Source: Glaciecola sp965658765 (GTDB taxonomy: Bacteria > Pseudomonadota > Gammaproteobacteria > Enterobacterales > Alteromonadaceae). Taken from it: DNA of 64,000 nt. The stretch covers positions 1-64,000 of the forward strand of contig CBFHTO010000007.1 of NCBI GenBank assembly GCA_965658765.1, in the 5' to 3' direction. Shown piece by piece: positions 16,708 to 25,934 of the stretch (the stretch's first letter is position 1; every line of letters starts with the position of its first letter). A program made the translations under genes and the position numbers. The notes under the pieces are model-generated. The model saw only the letters and a program-made list of their open reading frames with translations, did no database searches and was not told the origin of the DNA.

Positions 16708-17134
16708 TGTAATTGGCGACAATAGCGAGGTTATCTTGCATTTTGATCTTACCTTAGAGGATGGAAGCGCTGCCGATAGTACTCGTGCAAATAACAAACC
16801 CGCAAAAATGGTTATGGGCGATGGTAGCTTAACACCGAATTTTGAAACATGTTTAAGAGGGTTAAAGGCGGGCGATAAAAAATCTTTTACGCTCCCTGCT
16901 GAAGACGCTTTTGGCCATCCTAATCCTGACAATATATATTATGTCGACCGAAGTAAATTTGCAGCGGATATGGACTTAAAGGAAGGTATGATTATGGGCT
17001 TCGCTCAGCCTGATGGAAGCGAGTTGCCTGGTATAATCAGGAGTACTGCTGGTCATTCTGTTACAGTAGATTTTAATCACCCTTTGGCAGGGCAAACCGT
17101 CGTATTTAGTGTTGAAATTATTGAGGTAAAATAG
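16697..17134 (+). CDS. fkpB: FKBP-type peptidyl-prolyl isomerase FkpB (SlpA)
   Basis: FkpB is a cytoplasmic prolyl isomerase of the SlyD/SlpA group. The 145-residue product has the FKBP core (VILHFDLTLEDG, PLAGQTVVFSVEI) with the inserted chaperone flap (DAFGHPNPDNIYYVDRSKF). I start at MTTDVIGDN; the frame is open 12 codons further into lspA. It overlaps the end of lspA by 11 bases and ispH begins at its stop codon, which indicates a tightly coupled operon. A second family member, slyD, is at 27934-28419. Confidence 0.93.
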   Translation: MTTDVIGDNSEVILHFDLTLEDGSAADSTRANNKPAKMVMGDGSLTPNFETCLRGLKAGDKKSFTLPAEDAFGHPNPDNIYYVDRSKFAADMDLKEGMIMGFAQPDGSELPGIIRSTAGHSVTVDFNHPLAGQTVVFSVEIIEVK

Positions 17135-17136
17135 TG

Positions 17137-18081
17137 ATGGAAATTCATTTAGCCAATCCAAGAGGATTTTGCGCGGGGGTCGACAGAGCCATTACTATCG
17201 TTGAGCGGGCACTAGAAATGTTTGGTCCTCCAATATACGTAAGACACGAAGTTGTGCATAACAAATTTGTGGTAGATGGTTTAAATGAACGCGGCGCAGT
17301 GTTTGTGGATGAACTCAATGAAGTTCCAGACGATGCTATTGTTATCTTTTCGGCGCACGGGGTCTCTAAAGCTGTTAGAGATGAAGCTGAAGATAGAGGC
17401 TTAAAAATCTTCGATGCTACATGCCCCTTAGTTACAAAAGTACATATGGAAGTCATGCGGGCGAGTAAGAAAGGGATTGAGTGTGTTTTGATTGGTCATC
17501 ATGGTCACCCAGAAGTGGAGGGTACTATGGGTCAATATTCGAATCCTACAGGGGGGATTTACCTAGTTGAGTCCATTCAAGATGTAGCGGAACTTGAAGT
17601 GAAAAACCCTGAACAACTATACTATTGTAGCCAAACAACCCTTTCTGTAGATGATACTGCCGAGGTGATAGATGCGCTTCGAGAGCGCTTCCCCAAGATT
17701 GACGGACCACGAAAGGACGATATTTGCTACGCTACTCAAAATAGACAAGATGCGGTTAGAGAGCTGGCCGCAGACTGTGATATTTTGCTTGTGGTAGGTG
17801 CACAAAATTCCTCAAATTCAAATCGTTTAAGAGAACTCGCGGACAAAATAGGTGCGCGAGCTTACCTGATTGCAGACAAAAATTGTATCCAGAAAGAGTG
17901 GTTGGTTGACGTCAAACACATCGGAGTAACTGCCGGGGCCTCAGCACCAGAAGTTTTAGTTGAAGGCGTTATCGCCCATTTGATGAGCTTAGGTGCAGTT
18001 AAATCAAGCGAACGACTGGGTCGAGAGGAGAACATTGAGTTTGCAGTACCAAAAGAGCTACGTATAAAAGAACTTACCTAG
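17137..18081 (+). CDS. ispH: 4-hydroxy-3-methylbut-2-enyl diphosphate reductase
   Basis: IspH carries out the last step of the MEP isoprenoid pathway, giving IPP and DMAPP from HMBPP with an iron-sulfur cluster. The 314-residue protein has the three cluster cysteines, Cys12 (NPRGFC), Cys96 (FDATCP) and Cys197 (DDICYAT), plus the SAHGVS and HHGHPEVEGT motifs. The ATG start gives MEIHLANPRGFCAG as in E. coli. A GTG three bases earlier has better spacing to GAGG and is an alternative. It closes the murJ-to-ispH block. Confidence 0.96.
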   Translation: MEIHLANPRGFCAGVDRAITIVERALEMFGPPIYVRHEVVHNKFVVDGLNERGAVFVDELNEVPDDAIVIFSAHGVSKAVRDEAEDRGLKIFDATCPLVTKVHMEVMRASKKGIECVLIGHHGHPEVEGTMGQYSNPTGGIYLVESIQDVAELEVKNPEQLYYCSQTTLSVDDTAEVIDALRERFPKIDGPRKDDICYATQNRQDAVRELAADCDILLVVGAQNSSNSNRLRELADKIGARAYLIADKNCIQKEWLVDVKHIGVTAGASAPEVLVEGVIAHLMSLGAVKSSERLGREENIEFAVPKELRIKELT

Positions 18082-18436
18082 TTTATACTTGGTTTACGTT
18101 TATTGTTTCTGTGCGAGCTCGAAAATAATGCTTATAGCGAGTGAATAAAAAACAATAAGGTTTTGGTATAGGCCTTAATAAGTGATAGCCAGAGCGTGAT
18201 ATTTCATTTCTTACCAAATTATTCGCTATAAGTACGGTTTAAGCTTAAGTTTCTGATTTATAATTGTTTGTTTCTTACGGCGAGTTACTTGCGCCAATTG
18301 ATTAATTCATTACTATTCTTCAATACAGTCTACGTTCTTAGTTTCATACCTTACACTAATTCAAAATAACCTACTGTTGACACACTACTTTATAGTGTTC
18401 ATATGGCAGAAAACTTTCGTAGGATTGGTGTTTGGT
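18082..18436 (+). other. 355-base gap before the pilus operon, with a long-range inverted repeat
   Basis: This AT-rich stretch has no gene I can support. It holds the inverted repeat described separately at 18131-18232. A TTGACA at 18377-18382 could be a -35 box, but nothing near 17 bases downstream is a good -10 (CATATG at 18400). I see no clear terminator for ispH. The pilV promoter presumably lies here. Confidence 0.5.
18131..18232. repeat. Inverted repeat, 10-bp perfect arms about 100 bases apart
   Basis: CTTATAGCGA at 18131-18140 and TCGCTATAAG at 18223-18232 are exact reverse complements. The pairing continues inward as AATAA/TTATT with a 3-base bulge on the left arm. The enclosed segment is non-coding. 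I see no matching direct repeats at the ends, so a MITE-like element is possible but not supported by a target duplication. Confidence 0.5.
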
Positions 18437-19141
18437 ATGTCAAATATTACTCAAAATAAACAGCAAACGACCGTTACATCTAAAGGGGACAAAGCTTTAG
18501 ACAAAGGGCGAACTGTGAATTTGAGAAATACTGGCTTGCTGTCACAGCAAGGCGTCGGGCTAATTGAAATATTGATTACGCTCGTGATATTGGCTGTCGG
18601 TCTCCTTGGGGTGGCTTCCTTACAATTTGTAGGGTCGTTTTCGAACAAAGAAGCTCTAGCACGAACCAATGCTGTCTTGGTCGCTCAACAGATGAGCGAG
18701 AGGCTACGTGCAAGTAGTGTCGTTTCAAATGTGACCGATGGATTTGTCGTGAACAATACTTACTTTGATAGTAATGCATACAACTTTGCTAGTTTAAGTT
18801 GTACCTCTGGAAAGCCGCCATATGAGTGTTTTTGCTTGGCCTTACCCGCTGGGTTAGCGGACTGTGAATCAAATCAATGTACTCCAGCTGAAATTGCAGC
18901 ATTTGATGCGCACCAAATGTCGTGTGCAACGGTAAAAGAAAATCCCAATGCATCAATATCAGTCACTTGTGATGACCTAGATAATACCGATGCAGATGCA
19001 TGTACTGCAGGCTCATTGCATAGAATTATGATCACCTGGCCGATGAAGAGTTGGCGAGAGCAAGTTAAAATTGCTAATCCTAAATGCAATGCTAGCAATA
19101 CCGCAAATAACGATTGTGTTGTCGTAGAGGTAACTCTCTAA
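18437..19141 (+). CDS. pilV: Type IV pilus minor pilin PilV
   Basis: PilV-type minor pilins help prime type IV pilus assembly at the inner membrane. The ATG at 18437 gives 234 residues with an unusually long 39-residue leader, a prepilin peptidase site G39|V40, Glu44 at mature position +5, and the hydrophobic helix LIEILITLVILAVGLLG. The C-terminal part has several cysteines. The frame is also open from a TTG at 18377, but the ATG is the better start. It is the first gene of pilV-pilW-pilX-pilY1-pilE and its stop overlaps the pilW start (TAATG). Confidence 0.88.
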   Translation: MSNITQNKQQTTVTSKGDKALDKGRTVNLRNTGLLSQQGVGLIEILITLVILAVGLLGVASLQFVGSFSNKEALARTNAVLVAQQMSERLRASSVVSNVTDGFVVNNTYFDSNAYNFASLSCTSGKPPYECFCLALPAGLADCESNQCTPAEIAAFDAHQMSCATVKENPNASISVTCDDLDNTDADACTAGSLHRIMITWPMKSWREQVKIANPKCNASNTANNDCVVVEVTL

Positions 19142-20022
19142 TGAAAAGCAAGCGAGCATTTAATTACTCTCAAAAATATGAAAGCGGCTTCACACTTATA
19201 GAAGTGATGATATCGCTTGCCCTTGGTTTAGTTATTTCTGCTGCAATAATACAAATCATGGTGAGCAATAGTGTTACAGATCAGTTAAATCGAGCTATTG
19301 CTAGTACACAAGAAAGTGGACGATATATTATGAGTCGCCTGCGCAGCGACCTGTATATGGTGGGTTTATATGATTTGACTGACCCCAATTTAAGCCGATT
19401 GGTTGATGTAGCAGAAGAGCAGAGCTTTGTCAGAAATCATCCAGTCCCCTTACCCGGTGATTTCGTCTCGAGAGTCGGTTTAGGTGCGAGTGAAGGTGCA
19501 AATTCCGCCAGTGACTCATTAGTTATTAGCTTACAAGCAGAGAGAGATTGTCGTGGGTATAAATTAGGCTACGCTGATGAAGAGCAGTTCTATGTAGTAA
19601 ATGAGTATTTTGTTGAAGACAATAAACTCAAGTGCAGAGGATTCGATGGACGAGTACTGCGCGGGCTGAAATCTGCAGTTGGCCATAATAATCATGCAGC
19701 TTTTACCATATTAGACGATGTTTTTGGTTTTCAAGTTACCTATGGAGTAACTGACCCCTCAGCCGTCGGCAGCACAACGTCTCCCGCACAGTACAGCGAT
19801 GCTAGTCAATTAGCAGTCGCATATACTAATGACCAACAGGTCGTTAGTATAAGGTTAGCGATTTTAGTCAAGGGAGAAGGCGATGTTCGTTTAGATAAAA
19901 AAGCCTCTTTCAAGTTATTAAACGAGGACTCAATAACAGCCCCAGATAATGGCTTATACAAATCATTTGAGACCACCGTTACCCTAAGAAATATGAAAAA
20001 CTTTGCGAGGAGCAGTGTATGA
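19141..20022 (+). CDS. pilW: Type IV pilus minor pilin PilW
   Basis: PilW is another priming minor pilin. The 293-residue product has a cleavage site G16|F17, Glu21 at mature +5, and the helix FTLIEVMISLALGLVIS. The sequence ESGRYIMSRLRSDLYMVG is typical of PilW proteins. The ATG shares one base with the pilV stop codon, with GAGG about 10 bases upstream. The 3' end overlaps pilX by four bases (ATGA). This coupling supports stoichiometric synthesis of the complex. Confidence 0.9.
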   Translation: MKSKRAFNYSQKYESGFTLIEVMISLALGLVISAAIIQIMVSNSVTDQLNRAIASTQESGRYIMSRLRSDLYMVGLYDLTDPNLSRLVDVAEEQSFVRNHPVPLPGDFVSRVGLGASEGANSASDSLVISLQAERDCRGYKLGYADEEQFYVVNEYFVEDNKLKCRGFDGRVLRGLKSAVGHNNHAAFTILDDVFGFQVTYGVTDPSAVGSTTSPAQYSDASQLAVAYTNDQQVVSIRLAILVKGEGDVRLDKKASFKLLNEDSITAPDNGLYKSFETTVTLRNMKNFARSSV

Positions 20023-20585
20023 AAAATCAACATGGTTTGGTCATGGTGTTTGCGCTTCTGGTCTTGCTATCAATCACAATATTGGGTGTTTCGTCTGTAT
20101 CAAGTAGCCTCTTACAAGGAAAAATGGCCAGTTCGATAGAACGTAAATCAATTTCTTTTGATGCGGCTGAAGCAGCCATTGCAGGGGTTGTGTTCGAATC
20201 TGAAGATGAATCGCTGTTGATAGATCCACTCAAGACTGACCCATTGTCCGAAGCTCGTCAACAGACTGCGATCGACTTAGAAAATGAGCAACTAAGTTGC
20301 TTTGACAATAATAGAACGGATCGGGTAACAACATCCTCCGGCCTAGCGTTCGGTGTAAGGCATGTAAACGCGGGTAAGTACTCTGATACCCCTGCTGTAC
20401 AGAGTTGGTCTCGTACCGCTTTTGTAAGAGAGCAGGCTTGCAGAGGTTCAAGCAATGTAATTGGCGGAAGCAATATCAATTGTCATGTATTTATTGTCAG
20501 AGGTTGCGGACAAACAGAAGGCAGTAGCTACGTTGTAGCAAATACGCTTACTGCTGCTGTATTCGCGCCTGCGTCAAATCAATGA
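20019..20585 (+). CDS. pilX: Type IV pilus minor pilin PilX
   Basis: The 188-residue protein starts MKNQHG and is followed directly by a hydrophobic helix (LVMVFALLVLLSITILGVS). The SSIERKSISFDAAEAAI segment is characteristic of PilX N-terminal regions. The predicted cleavage is after Gly6. Mature position +5 is Phe, so the usual Glu is missing, as in the GspK-like tip subunits of type II secretion. It starts in the pilW stop (ATGA) and ends by overlapping the extended pilY1 frame, so it sits in the coupled operon. Confidence 0.88.
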   Translation: MKNQHGLVMVFALLVLLSITILGVSSVSSSLLQGKMASSIERKSISFDAAEAAIAGVVFESEDESLLIDPLKTDPLSEARQQTAIDLENEQLSCFDNNRTDRVTTSSGLAFGVRHVNAGKYSDTPAVQSWSRTAFVREQACRGSSNVIGGSNINCHVFIVRGCGQTEGSSYVVANTLTAAVFAPASNQ

Positions 20586-20593
20586 GGTGTAAC

Positions 20594-23500
20594 ATGTATT
20601 CTAGTAAAGTCGGTATTTCCCTATGTGCATGCTGTCTCAGCTTTTTAATCAGCTTCAGTGCTTTTGGTGATGATTTAGATATTTATCTCGGAACGAGTTC
20701 GTCCCAAGTTCAATACAACCCGAATGTATTGTTCATTATGGATACCTCAGGAAGTATGGGCACCAAAGACGATGGTGTAGAGTCACGCATGCAGAAAGTT
20801 CAAAACGCATTGCGCGGGGCGCTCTCAAACGCGACCAATATCAATGCAGGATTAATGAGATTTTCTGACTATGGTGGCCCGGTGTTGTTTCCTGTTAGAG
20901 ACATTGATTCACCTGTCACCCCCGAATTGGTTATTCCTGTAGTTGCGACGAAAGACGATGCAACAGAAATATCAGGGAGTGTAGATACTAACGATAGTCA
21001 AATTGTCCTGTCTAAGGATTCAGATACTATATACAGCGGATTTCGATACCAAGATATTAATATTCCAAAAGGCGCTGTAATTACAAGTGCAGTTATTCGA
21101 TTTACTTCAGCAGGCTTAAACACGGCACCGACAGAATTACTCATTAGCGCTGAAGCGAGCGGCAATGCCCCTGAGTTTGCAAGTTCAACAAATAATATTT
21201 CCTCGCGTAGCTTAAGTACCAGTCAAGTTGTGTGGGACACCAATAACGAATGGCCTAATTATGGAGAAGCTATATCAACACCTGATTTAAGTTCAGTTAT
21301 TCAAGAGACGGTAAACCGCGCAGATTGGTGTGGAGGTAATTCCATAGCGATTATCATGCAAAGTGTGAACGGTTCTACAGGCAATGAAAGGAAAACCTTT
21401 ACGAATGATGATGGAAACAGCCGTGCTCCTCAGTTGGTCATTAGCTACGATGAATCTACCGCAACGGGTTGTGTAAGAGATAAAAAAATCTATCAAGTTG
21501 ACCAGCAAGATGAAAACGCCGAAGAGAGACCAAATGGTCGAGCATCAACGGGGTCAGAGTTAACTTTTCATGCTGACAGTAATGAATTTATCGGGCTAAG
21601 ATTTAAAAATATTACCTTGCCTCAAGGCGCGAGTGTGTTAAACGCTTACTTGGAGTTTACGGCTTATCAGAATGGCACGTCATCCGGTGCTCGAATGACT
21701 ATTCGCGGTGCTGCGCAGGACGATCCAAACGACTTTTCTCCGCATAAGCGTTATTTGTTGCATAACATGCCGAAGACTTCTGCTAGCGTGAGTTGGAGTA
21801 GCATCCCTCCTTGGTATCGCAATGGTGTTTACCAAAGCCCTCCTATTACTAATGTTATTCAGGAAATCATCAATCGTCCAGGATGGCAATTTAAAAACGA
21901 ACTGATGATTATATTGTCAGGTTTTAACTATGCTAAAAGAGGAGCTTATACATACAACGGCAAGCCCTCTGGTGCTGCTAGATTAGTACTAGAGTTTGAA
22001 GGAAACGCCACTCCCGGTAGTACTTCTACGGTCCGTCAGCATTTAATCAGTAAAGTAGATGAGCTGAGTGCAAACGGCATGACTCCCATCGTAGACACGC
22101 TTTACGAAGCTTCAATGTATTACGGAGGCAAAAACGTTGACTACGGGCGTAAAAGAGGTGAAAGCAGTGTATCAAGCAGTGTTAGACGTTCTACTAGGGT
22201 AAGCCATCGTTCATCTTATATCGGAGCTGACCCCGTAAGGCCGGCTGGATGTACTGAAGACAATTTGAGCAGTTATTATTGTAGAGGTGAATACATTCCA
22301 TTTGGTGCGACCTATATATCGCCAGTTCAAGACTTACAATGTCAGACAAACAACCACATTGTTTTGTTATCTGATGGTCAAGCAAACAACAATCATAGCG
22401 TTACTAAAATTCAATCTATGTTGGGTAAATCATGCTCTGGCAGCGGTGGTGAGAAATGTGGTTTAGAACTCGTTAAAAACATCAGCGATAGTGGTGACTC
22501 TGTCATCGATGCTCGCGTCGTTACTCATACGTTTGGGTTTGCTGCAAATGCGACTGCCAACAACTTTTTAAATAAAATTGCTTTACAGAGTGGAGGCGGG
22601 TTTTATCAAGCAAACGACAGTACGCAGCTTCTTAATGCATTTGAAACGATTTTACGTCAGGTTAAAGACGTTAATGCAACATTCGTCTCGCCTGGCGTAG
22701 CAGTAAATCAGCTCAATCGCTTATCCCATAGAGATGAGTTATATTTTGCTCTATTTAAGCCAGCAGAGGGTACTCTGTGGCCGGGTAATCTTAAAAAATA
22801 TAAAATTAAAGGCGACAAAATTTTAGATAAGAACGGTCTAGATGCCGTTGATTCTGCTACTGGTTTTTTCTCGGAAAACAGTCATAGTTATTGGTCGCCA
22901 CTGGCCGACGGCAATGACGTAAGAGAGGGGGGCGCGGCAAGTCGTCTTGATTTGGTAAGGAACGTTTATTTCTTTGACGGTTCTTCAGGCACGATCATTA
23001 CAAGTGCAAATGAATTGAGTGAGAATAACTCAAACATTTCTCAATCTGACCTAGCCGTAGATGTATTCACTGATGGAGCAACGCTTAGAACTGAGGTATT
23101 GAAATGGGCGAGGGGCGTAGACGTACGTGATGATGACGGCGATGGAAGTAACACCGATGTCAGACTACAAATGGGAGACCCTATTCACTCGCAGCCAGTT
23201 ATTGTAAATTACTCCGATACTGATAGTGCAATTTTTGTGGCGACTAACCATGGTTTCTTGCACTCTATCGACGCTGAAGACGGCAGCGAAAACTTTGCTG
23301 TTATCCCTAAAGAGCTTTTGGGGAATCTTTATGAATTTTATCGCGACGGGACAACCTTGAATCATCAATATGGCTTAGATGGTGATCTCGTTATTCGAAA
23401 CGTCGGAAGTAAAATTTACTTGTACCTTGGTATGAGACGAGGTGGGAATAACTACTATGTTTTCGATATCACGCAAAAGACTAATCCTAAGCTCGTTTTT

Positions 23501-24685
23501 AAAATCGACGGTGGGTCTGGCGACTTTAGTAATATGGGACAAACTTGGTCACGTCCAATTATAACAAAAGTGAAAATAGGCAGTACTGAAAAAAATGTCA
23601 TGATTGTTGGTGGCGGTTATGACCTTACCCAAGACACTAAGAGTGTTCGTACTGCCGATATCGTTGGTAATAGTGTTTACATTATAGATGCCGACAACGG
23701 TTCTCTTTTATGGCACGCTAGCAAAGAAAACGCTGATTTAAACCTAGCAGAAATGCAATACAGCATACCGGCTCGTGTCTCGGCAGTAGACCGAGACACT
23801 GATGGACTTGCGGATCATTTGTATGTAGCCGATGTTGGGGGACAGTTATTCCGCTTTGACATTTATAATGGTGAAACAGGGAACGATTTTATCAAAGGTG
23901 GATTGATTGCATCTTTAGCCGGCGATACAGCCGAAACAAACCGTCGTTTTTACTATGGCCCAGATGTTTCAGAGGTTATTCTTGGAGAAGAACAATATTA
24001 TGCAGTGGCAGTGGGTAGTGGATTTAGGGCTGGTCCGCTTGATACAACCATTGAAGATGAATTCTATATGTTCAAGGACAAAGGTGTTTACCAAAAAGAT
24101 GTGAATGGTCACTTTAAGCGTCCTACCAGCACATGGACTCAGGCTGACTTATATGATGCTACAAATCATCTTTTGACCTCTTCTGACCAAACTCAGCAGG
24201 GACTTGAGTCTACCGCTTTTGCCAACAAGGATGGGTGGTATATTCGATTGACACAGGGAGGTGAGAAAGTACTAGCGTCTCCCCTGATCCTTGATTATAA
24301 GGTGTTTTTCACTAGCTATTTACCGGCCTCGGCCAGTACAAGTTTATGTGCACCACCAACGGGTAATAGTCGAGCCTATTTGGTTAATTTGTTAAATGGC
24401 AATGCGGTCACGGACTTGAACAAAAATGGTGAAAAAGACGCAGATGACCGATATGCACAATTATCTCAGACGGGCATTGCGCCGGACACCAAAATTTTGA
24501 TTGAGAGTATTGTCAAGCCGGTTGTTTGCCTTGGCGCTGAATGTGTCTCTGCTGTCGTTGAGCTTGATGCAAACGGTAATGAAATAGCTTGCGGTACTGA
24601 TTTTGAGTGTTTGGCTCAAAATATTTATGGTCGTTTTCAACGAGTACAAAAAGACATCTGGAAGACTGAAGTAGAGAAGGAATAA
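20594..24685 (+). CDS. pilY1: Type IV pilus tip adhesin / assembly factor PilY1
   Basis: PilY1 is a large secreted protein at the pilus tip that promotes assembly, adhesion and surface sensing. I start at the ATG at 20594, which has GAGG six bases upstream; an ATG at 20582 overlaps the pilX stop. The product has 1363 residues with a signal peptide (about 1-25). A von Willebrand A domain with MIDAS DTSGSMG (50-56) is interrupted at about 120-470 by two related modules and resumes near 480 (NGMTPIVDTLYEA, LLSDGQANN). The C-terminal PilY1 beta-propeller begins near 690 and has an acidic calcium-type loop at about 843-855 (DVRDDDGDGSNTD). Confidence 0.92.
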   Translation: MYSSKVGISLCACCLSFLISFSAFGDDLDIYLGTSSSQVQYNPNVLFIMDTSGSMGTKDDGVESRMQKVQNALRGALSNATNINAGLMRFSDYGGPVLFPVRDIDSPVTPELVIPVVATKDDATEISGSVDTNDSQIVLSKDSDTIYSGFRYQDINIPKGAVITSAVIRFTSAGLNTAPTELLISAEASGNAPEFASSTNNISSRSLSTSQVVWDTNNEWPNYGEAISTPDLSSVIQETVNRADWCGGNSIAIIMQSVNGSTGNERKTFTNDDGNSRAPQLVISYDESTATGCVRDKKIYQVDQQDENAEERPNGRASTGSELTFHADSNEFIGLRFKNITLPQGASVLNAYLEFTAYQNGTSSGARMTIRGAAQDDPNDFSPHKRYLLHNMPKTSASVSWSSIPPWYRNGVYQSPPITNVIQEIINRPGWQFKNELMIILSGFNYAKRGAYTYNGKPSGAARLVLEFEGNATPGSTSTVRQHLISKVDELSANGMTPIVDTLYEASMYYGGKNVDYGRKRGESSVSSSVRRSTRVSHRSSYIGADPVRPAGCTEDNLSSYYCRGEYIPFGATYISPVQDLQCQTNNHIVLLSDGQANNNHSVTKIQSMLGKSCSGSGGEKCGLELVKNISDSGDSVIDARVVTHTFGFAANATANNFLNKIALQSGGGFYQANDSTQLLNAFETILRQVKDVNATFVSPGVAVNQLNRLSHRDELYFALFKPAEGTLWPGNLKKYKIKGDKILDKNGLDAVDSATGFFSENSHSYWSPLADGNDVREGGAASRLDLVRNVYFFDGSSGTIITSANELSENNSNISQSDLAVDVFTDGATLRTEVLKWARGVDVRDDDGDGSNTDVRLQMGDPIHSQPVIVNYSDTDSAIFVATNHGFLHSIDAEDGSENFAVIPKELLGNLYEFYRDGTTLNHQYGLDGDLVIRNVGSKIYLYLGMRRGGNNYYVFDITQKTNPKLVFKIDGGSGDFSNMGQTWSRPIITKVKIGSTEKNVMIVGGGYDLTQDTKSVRTADIVGNSVYIIDADNGSLLWHASKENADLNLAEMQYSIPARVSAVDRDTDGLADHLYVADVGGQLFRFDIYNGETGNDFIKGGLIASLAGDTAETNRRFYYGPDVSEVILGEEQYYAVAVGSGFRAGPLDTTIEDEFYMFKDKGVYQKDVNGHFKRPTSTWTQADLYDATNHLLTSSDQTQQGLESTAFANKDGWYIRLTQGGEKVLASPLILDYKVFFTSYLPASASTSLCAPPTGNSRAYLVNLLNGNAVTDLNKNGEKDADDRYAQLSQTGIAPDTKILIESIVKPVVCLGAECVSAVVELDANGNEIACGTDFECLAQNIYGRFQRVQKDIWKTEVEKE

Positions 24686-24686
24686 T

Positions 24687-25181
24687 ATGAATATTAAGGC
24701 CAATAGAGTACAGATTAACATCGGCAATAAAAATGGATTTACCCTTGTTGAACTCCTTATTGTGATTGCGATAGTAGGAATACTTGCGGCGGTCGCATAC
24801 CCTAGTTATCAAGGAGTCATTGCGAGTAGTTCCAGAAGTACAGCCCAAGCTGATTTAATGTCCCTTGCCAGTGCCATGGAGCGGCATAGTGCGTCCAACT
24901 TTTCATATAAAGGAGCTGCCGCGTCTGGTGCAAATACGGGCAAACCAACCATCTTTTCTAGTTATTCGCCAGCTTCAGAGCCTGAAGCAAATAAGAGCTA
25001 CGAGCTGACTATATCTGCAGTTTCTTCTGATGGGCAGAGCTTTGAATTGAAAGCGACACCGGTTACTGGCTCTAGCGTCGATGGAAATGGTGCGTTATTT
25101 TATTTTAGCGATGGTAGAAAAGCGTGGGACCAGAACGCAAATAATAGTATCGAAGCTGGTGAGTATTGCTGGCAATGTTAA
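24687..25181 (+). CDS. pilE: Type IV pilin-like protein PilE
   Basis: The 164-residue minor pilin has a leader ending KNG, cleavage at G17|F18, Glu22 at mature +5, and the classical helix FTLVELLIVIAIVGILAAVAYPSYQ. The short globular part ends CWQC, probably a disulfide. The gene starts two bases after the pilY1 stop codon and ends the operon. I see no terminator in the 25 bases before the oppositely oriented fimT-like gene. Confidence 0.92.
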   Translation: MNIKANRVQINIGNKNGFTLVELLIVIAIVGILAAVAYPSYQGVIASSSRSTAQADLMSLASAMERHSASNFSYKGAAASGANTGKPTIFSSYSPASEPEANKSYELTISAVSSDGQSFELKATPVTGSSVDGNGALFYFSDGRKAWDQNANNSIEAGEYCWQC

Positions 25182-25206
25182 GTATCTAATAGCAAGACTG
25201 AATGGT

Positions 25207-25839
25207 TTAAATACACTTAAGGTTTTTTCCTTTCTGTGCCTCATGAACACCATTTTTATCATGGTCTTTGCTCAAACGGGCCCTACCTTGTAGGCTAATT
25301 ATAATAGCTCGAGCGAACTTTTCTTTTTTATTTGCAGGGCAAAAAGTCACACTAGCGGGCGAACTGTTTATGCCTGAGTCATAAAAGGTGACCGTTTTTT
25401 TGGGGCCACTCAAATGAATCTGAGGGTCAGGTAACGATGTCATTTTTAGCAAACGCTCAGGTTGCTCAAATTTGCCATTATTGTCTTCGTCAACGAATGC
25501 CATGATTTGATTATTCCAGTTGAGTACACAGTCTACTCCATTGATTGTTGGGCAAACGCGAACGGTTTTAGCAATATCAATTGCAGTAAAGCGACTCAAA
25601 CGTACAATCATACTGAACTCATTTACTCGACTTACCATTTTGCTATGTAATAAATAATCATCTAAATAAGGTATAAAAAACGCATAAGTAAATGAAAATA
25701 CTGATAAGGCGATCAACAATTCGAGTAAACTCAGACCAAGCTGTAGTCTAATTCTGACTCTATTATCCCGATTGACCTTGTTACAAATAGTTTTAAATTG
25801 GGAATGTTTTTTATAAGAATGGGAAGTGTGTGTGGACAT
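25207..25839 (-). CDS. fimT: FimT/GspH-type pseudopilin, copy 2
   Basis: This 210-residue prepilin-like protein has a long basic leader, cleavage at G35|L36, Glu40 at mature +5, and the helix LSLLELLIALSVFSF. The C-terminal half shares with its neighbour the pattern FYDSG, CPANK, SLQGRARLSKDHDKNGVHE and a final cysteine, so the two are paralogs. It lies on the opposite strand and converges on the pilV-pilE operon. Its Shine-Dalgarno AAAGG is only three bases from the ATG and lies in a predicted hairpin. FimT-type subunits prime pilus assembly, and some bind DNA for uptake. Confidence 0.85.
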   Translation of the reverse strand: MSTHTSHSYKKHSQFKTICNKVNRDNRVRIRLQLGLSLLELLIALSVFSFTYAFFIPYLDDYLLHSKMVSRVNEFSMIVRLSRFTAIDIAKTVRVCPTINGVDCVLNWNNQIMAFVDEDNNGKFEQPERLLKMTSLPDPQIHLSGPKKTVTFYDSGINSSPASVTFCPANKKEKFARAIIISLQGRARLSKDHDKNGVHEAQKGKNLKCI

Positions 25840-25841
25840 AG

Positions 25842-25879
25842 ACCTTTAAAATCAGCAAATTAATGTTCATTTTAAAAGT
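25842..25879 (-). promoter_or_regulatory. Hairpin covering the ribosome-binding site of fimT copy 2
   Basis: On the minus-strand RNA, ACUUUUAAAAU and AUUUUAAAGGU pair as an 11-bp stem with one G-U pair and a 16-base loop. The downstream arm contains the AAAGG Shine-Dalgarno, and the ATG starts two bases after the stem. The stem is AU-rich, so it would be weak and could open on warming or when a ribosome approaches. This is inferred from sequence only. Confidence 0.5.
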
Positions 25880-25934
25880 TGTGTAATTTTACTGTAACTG
25901 CCTTAAAGGATTAATTTAGAGAAGGAGTGTTTTT

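Noticed and set aside
18377..18436. Extension of pilV to a TTG at 18377
   Set aside because: The TTG lies inside a TTGACA that looks more like a -35 box, and the extra residues add a hydrophobic stretch before an already long leader. The ATG at 18437 is preferred.
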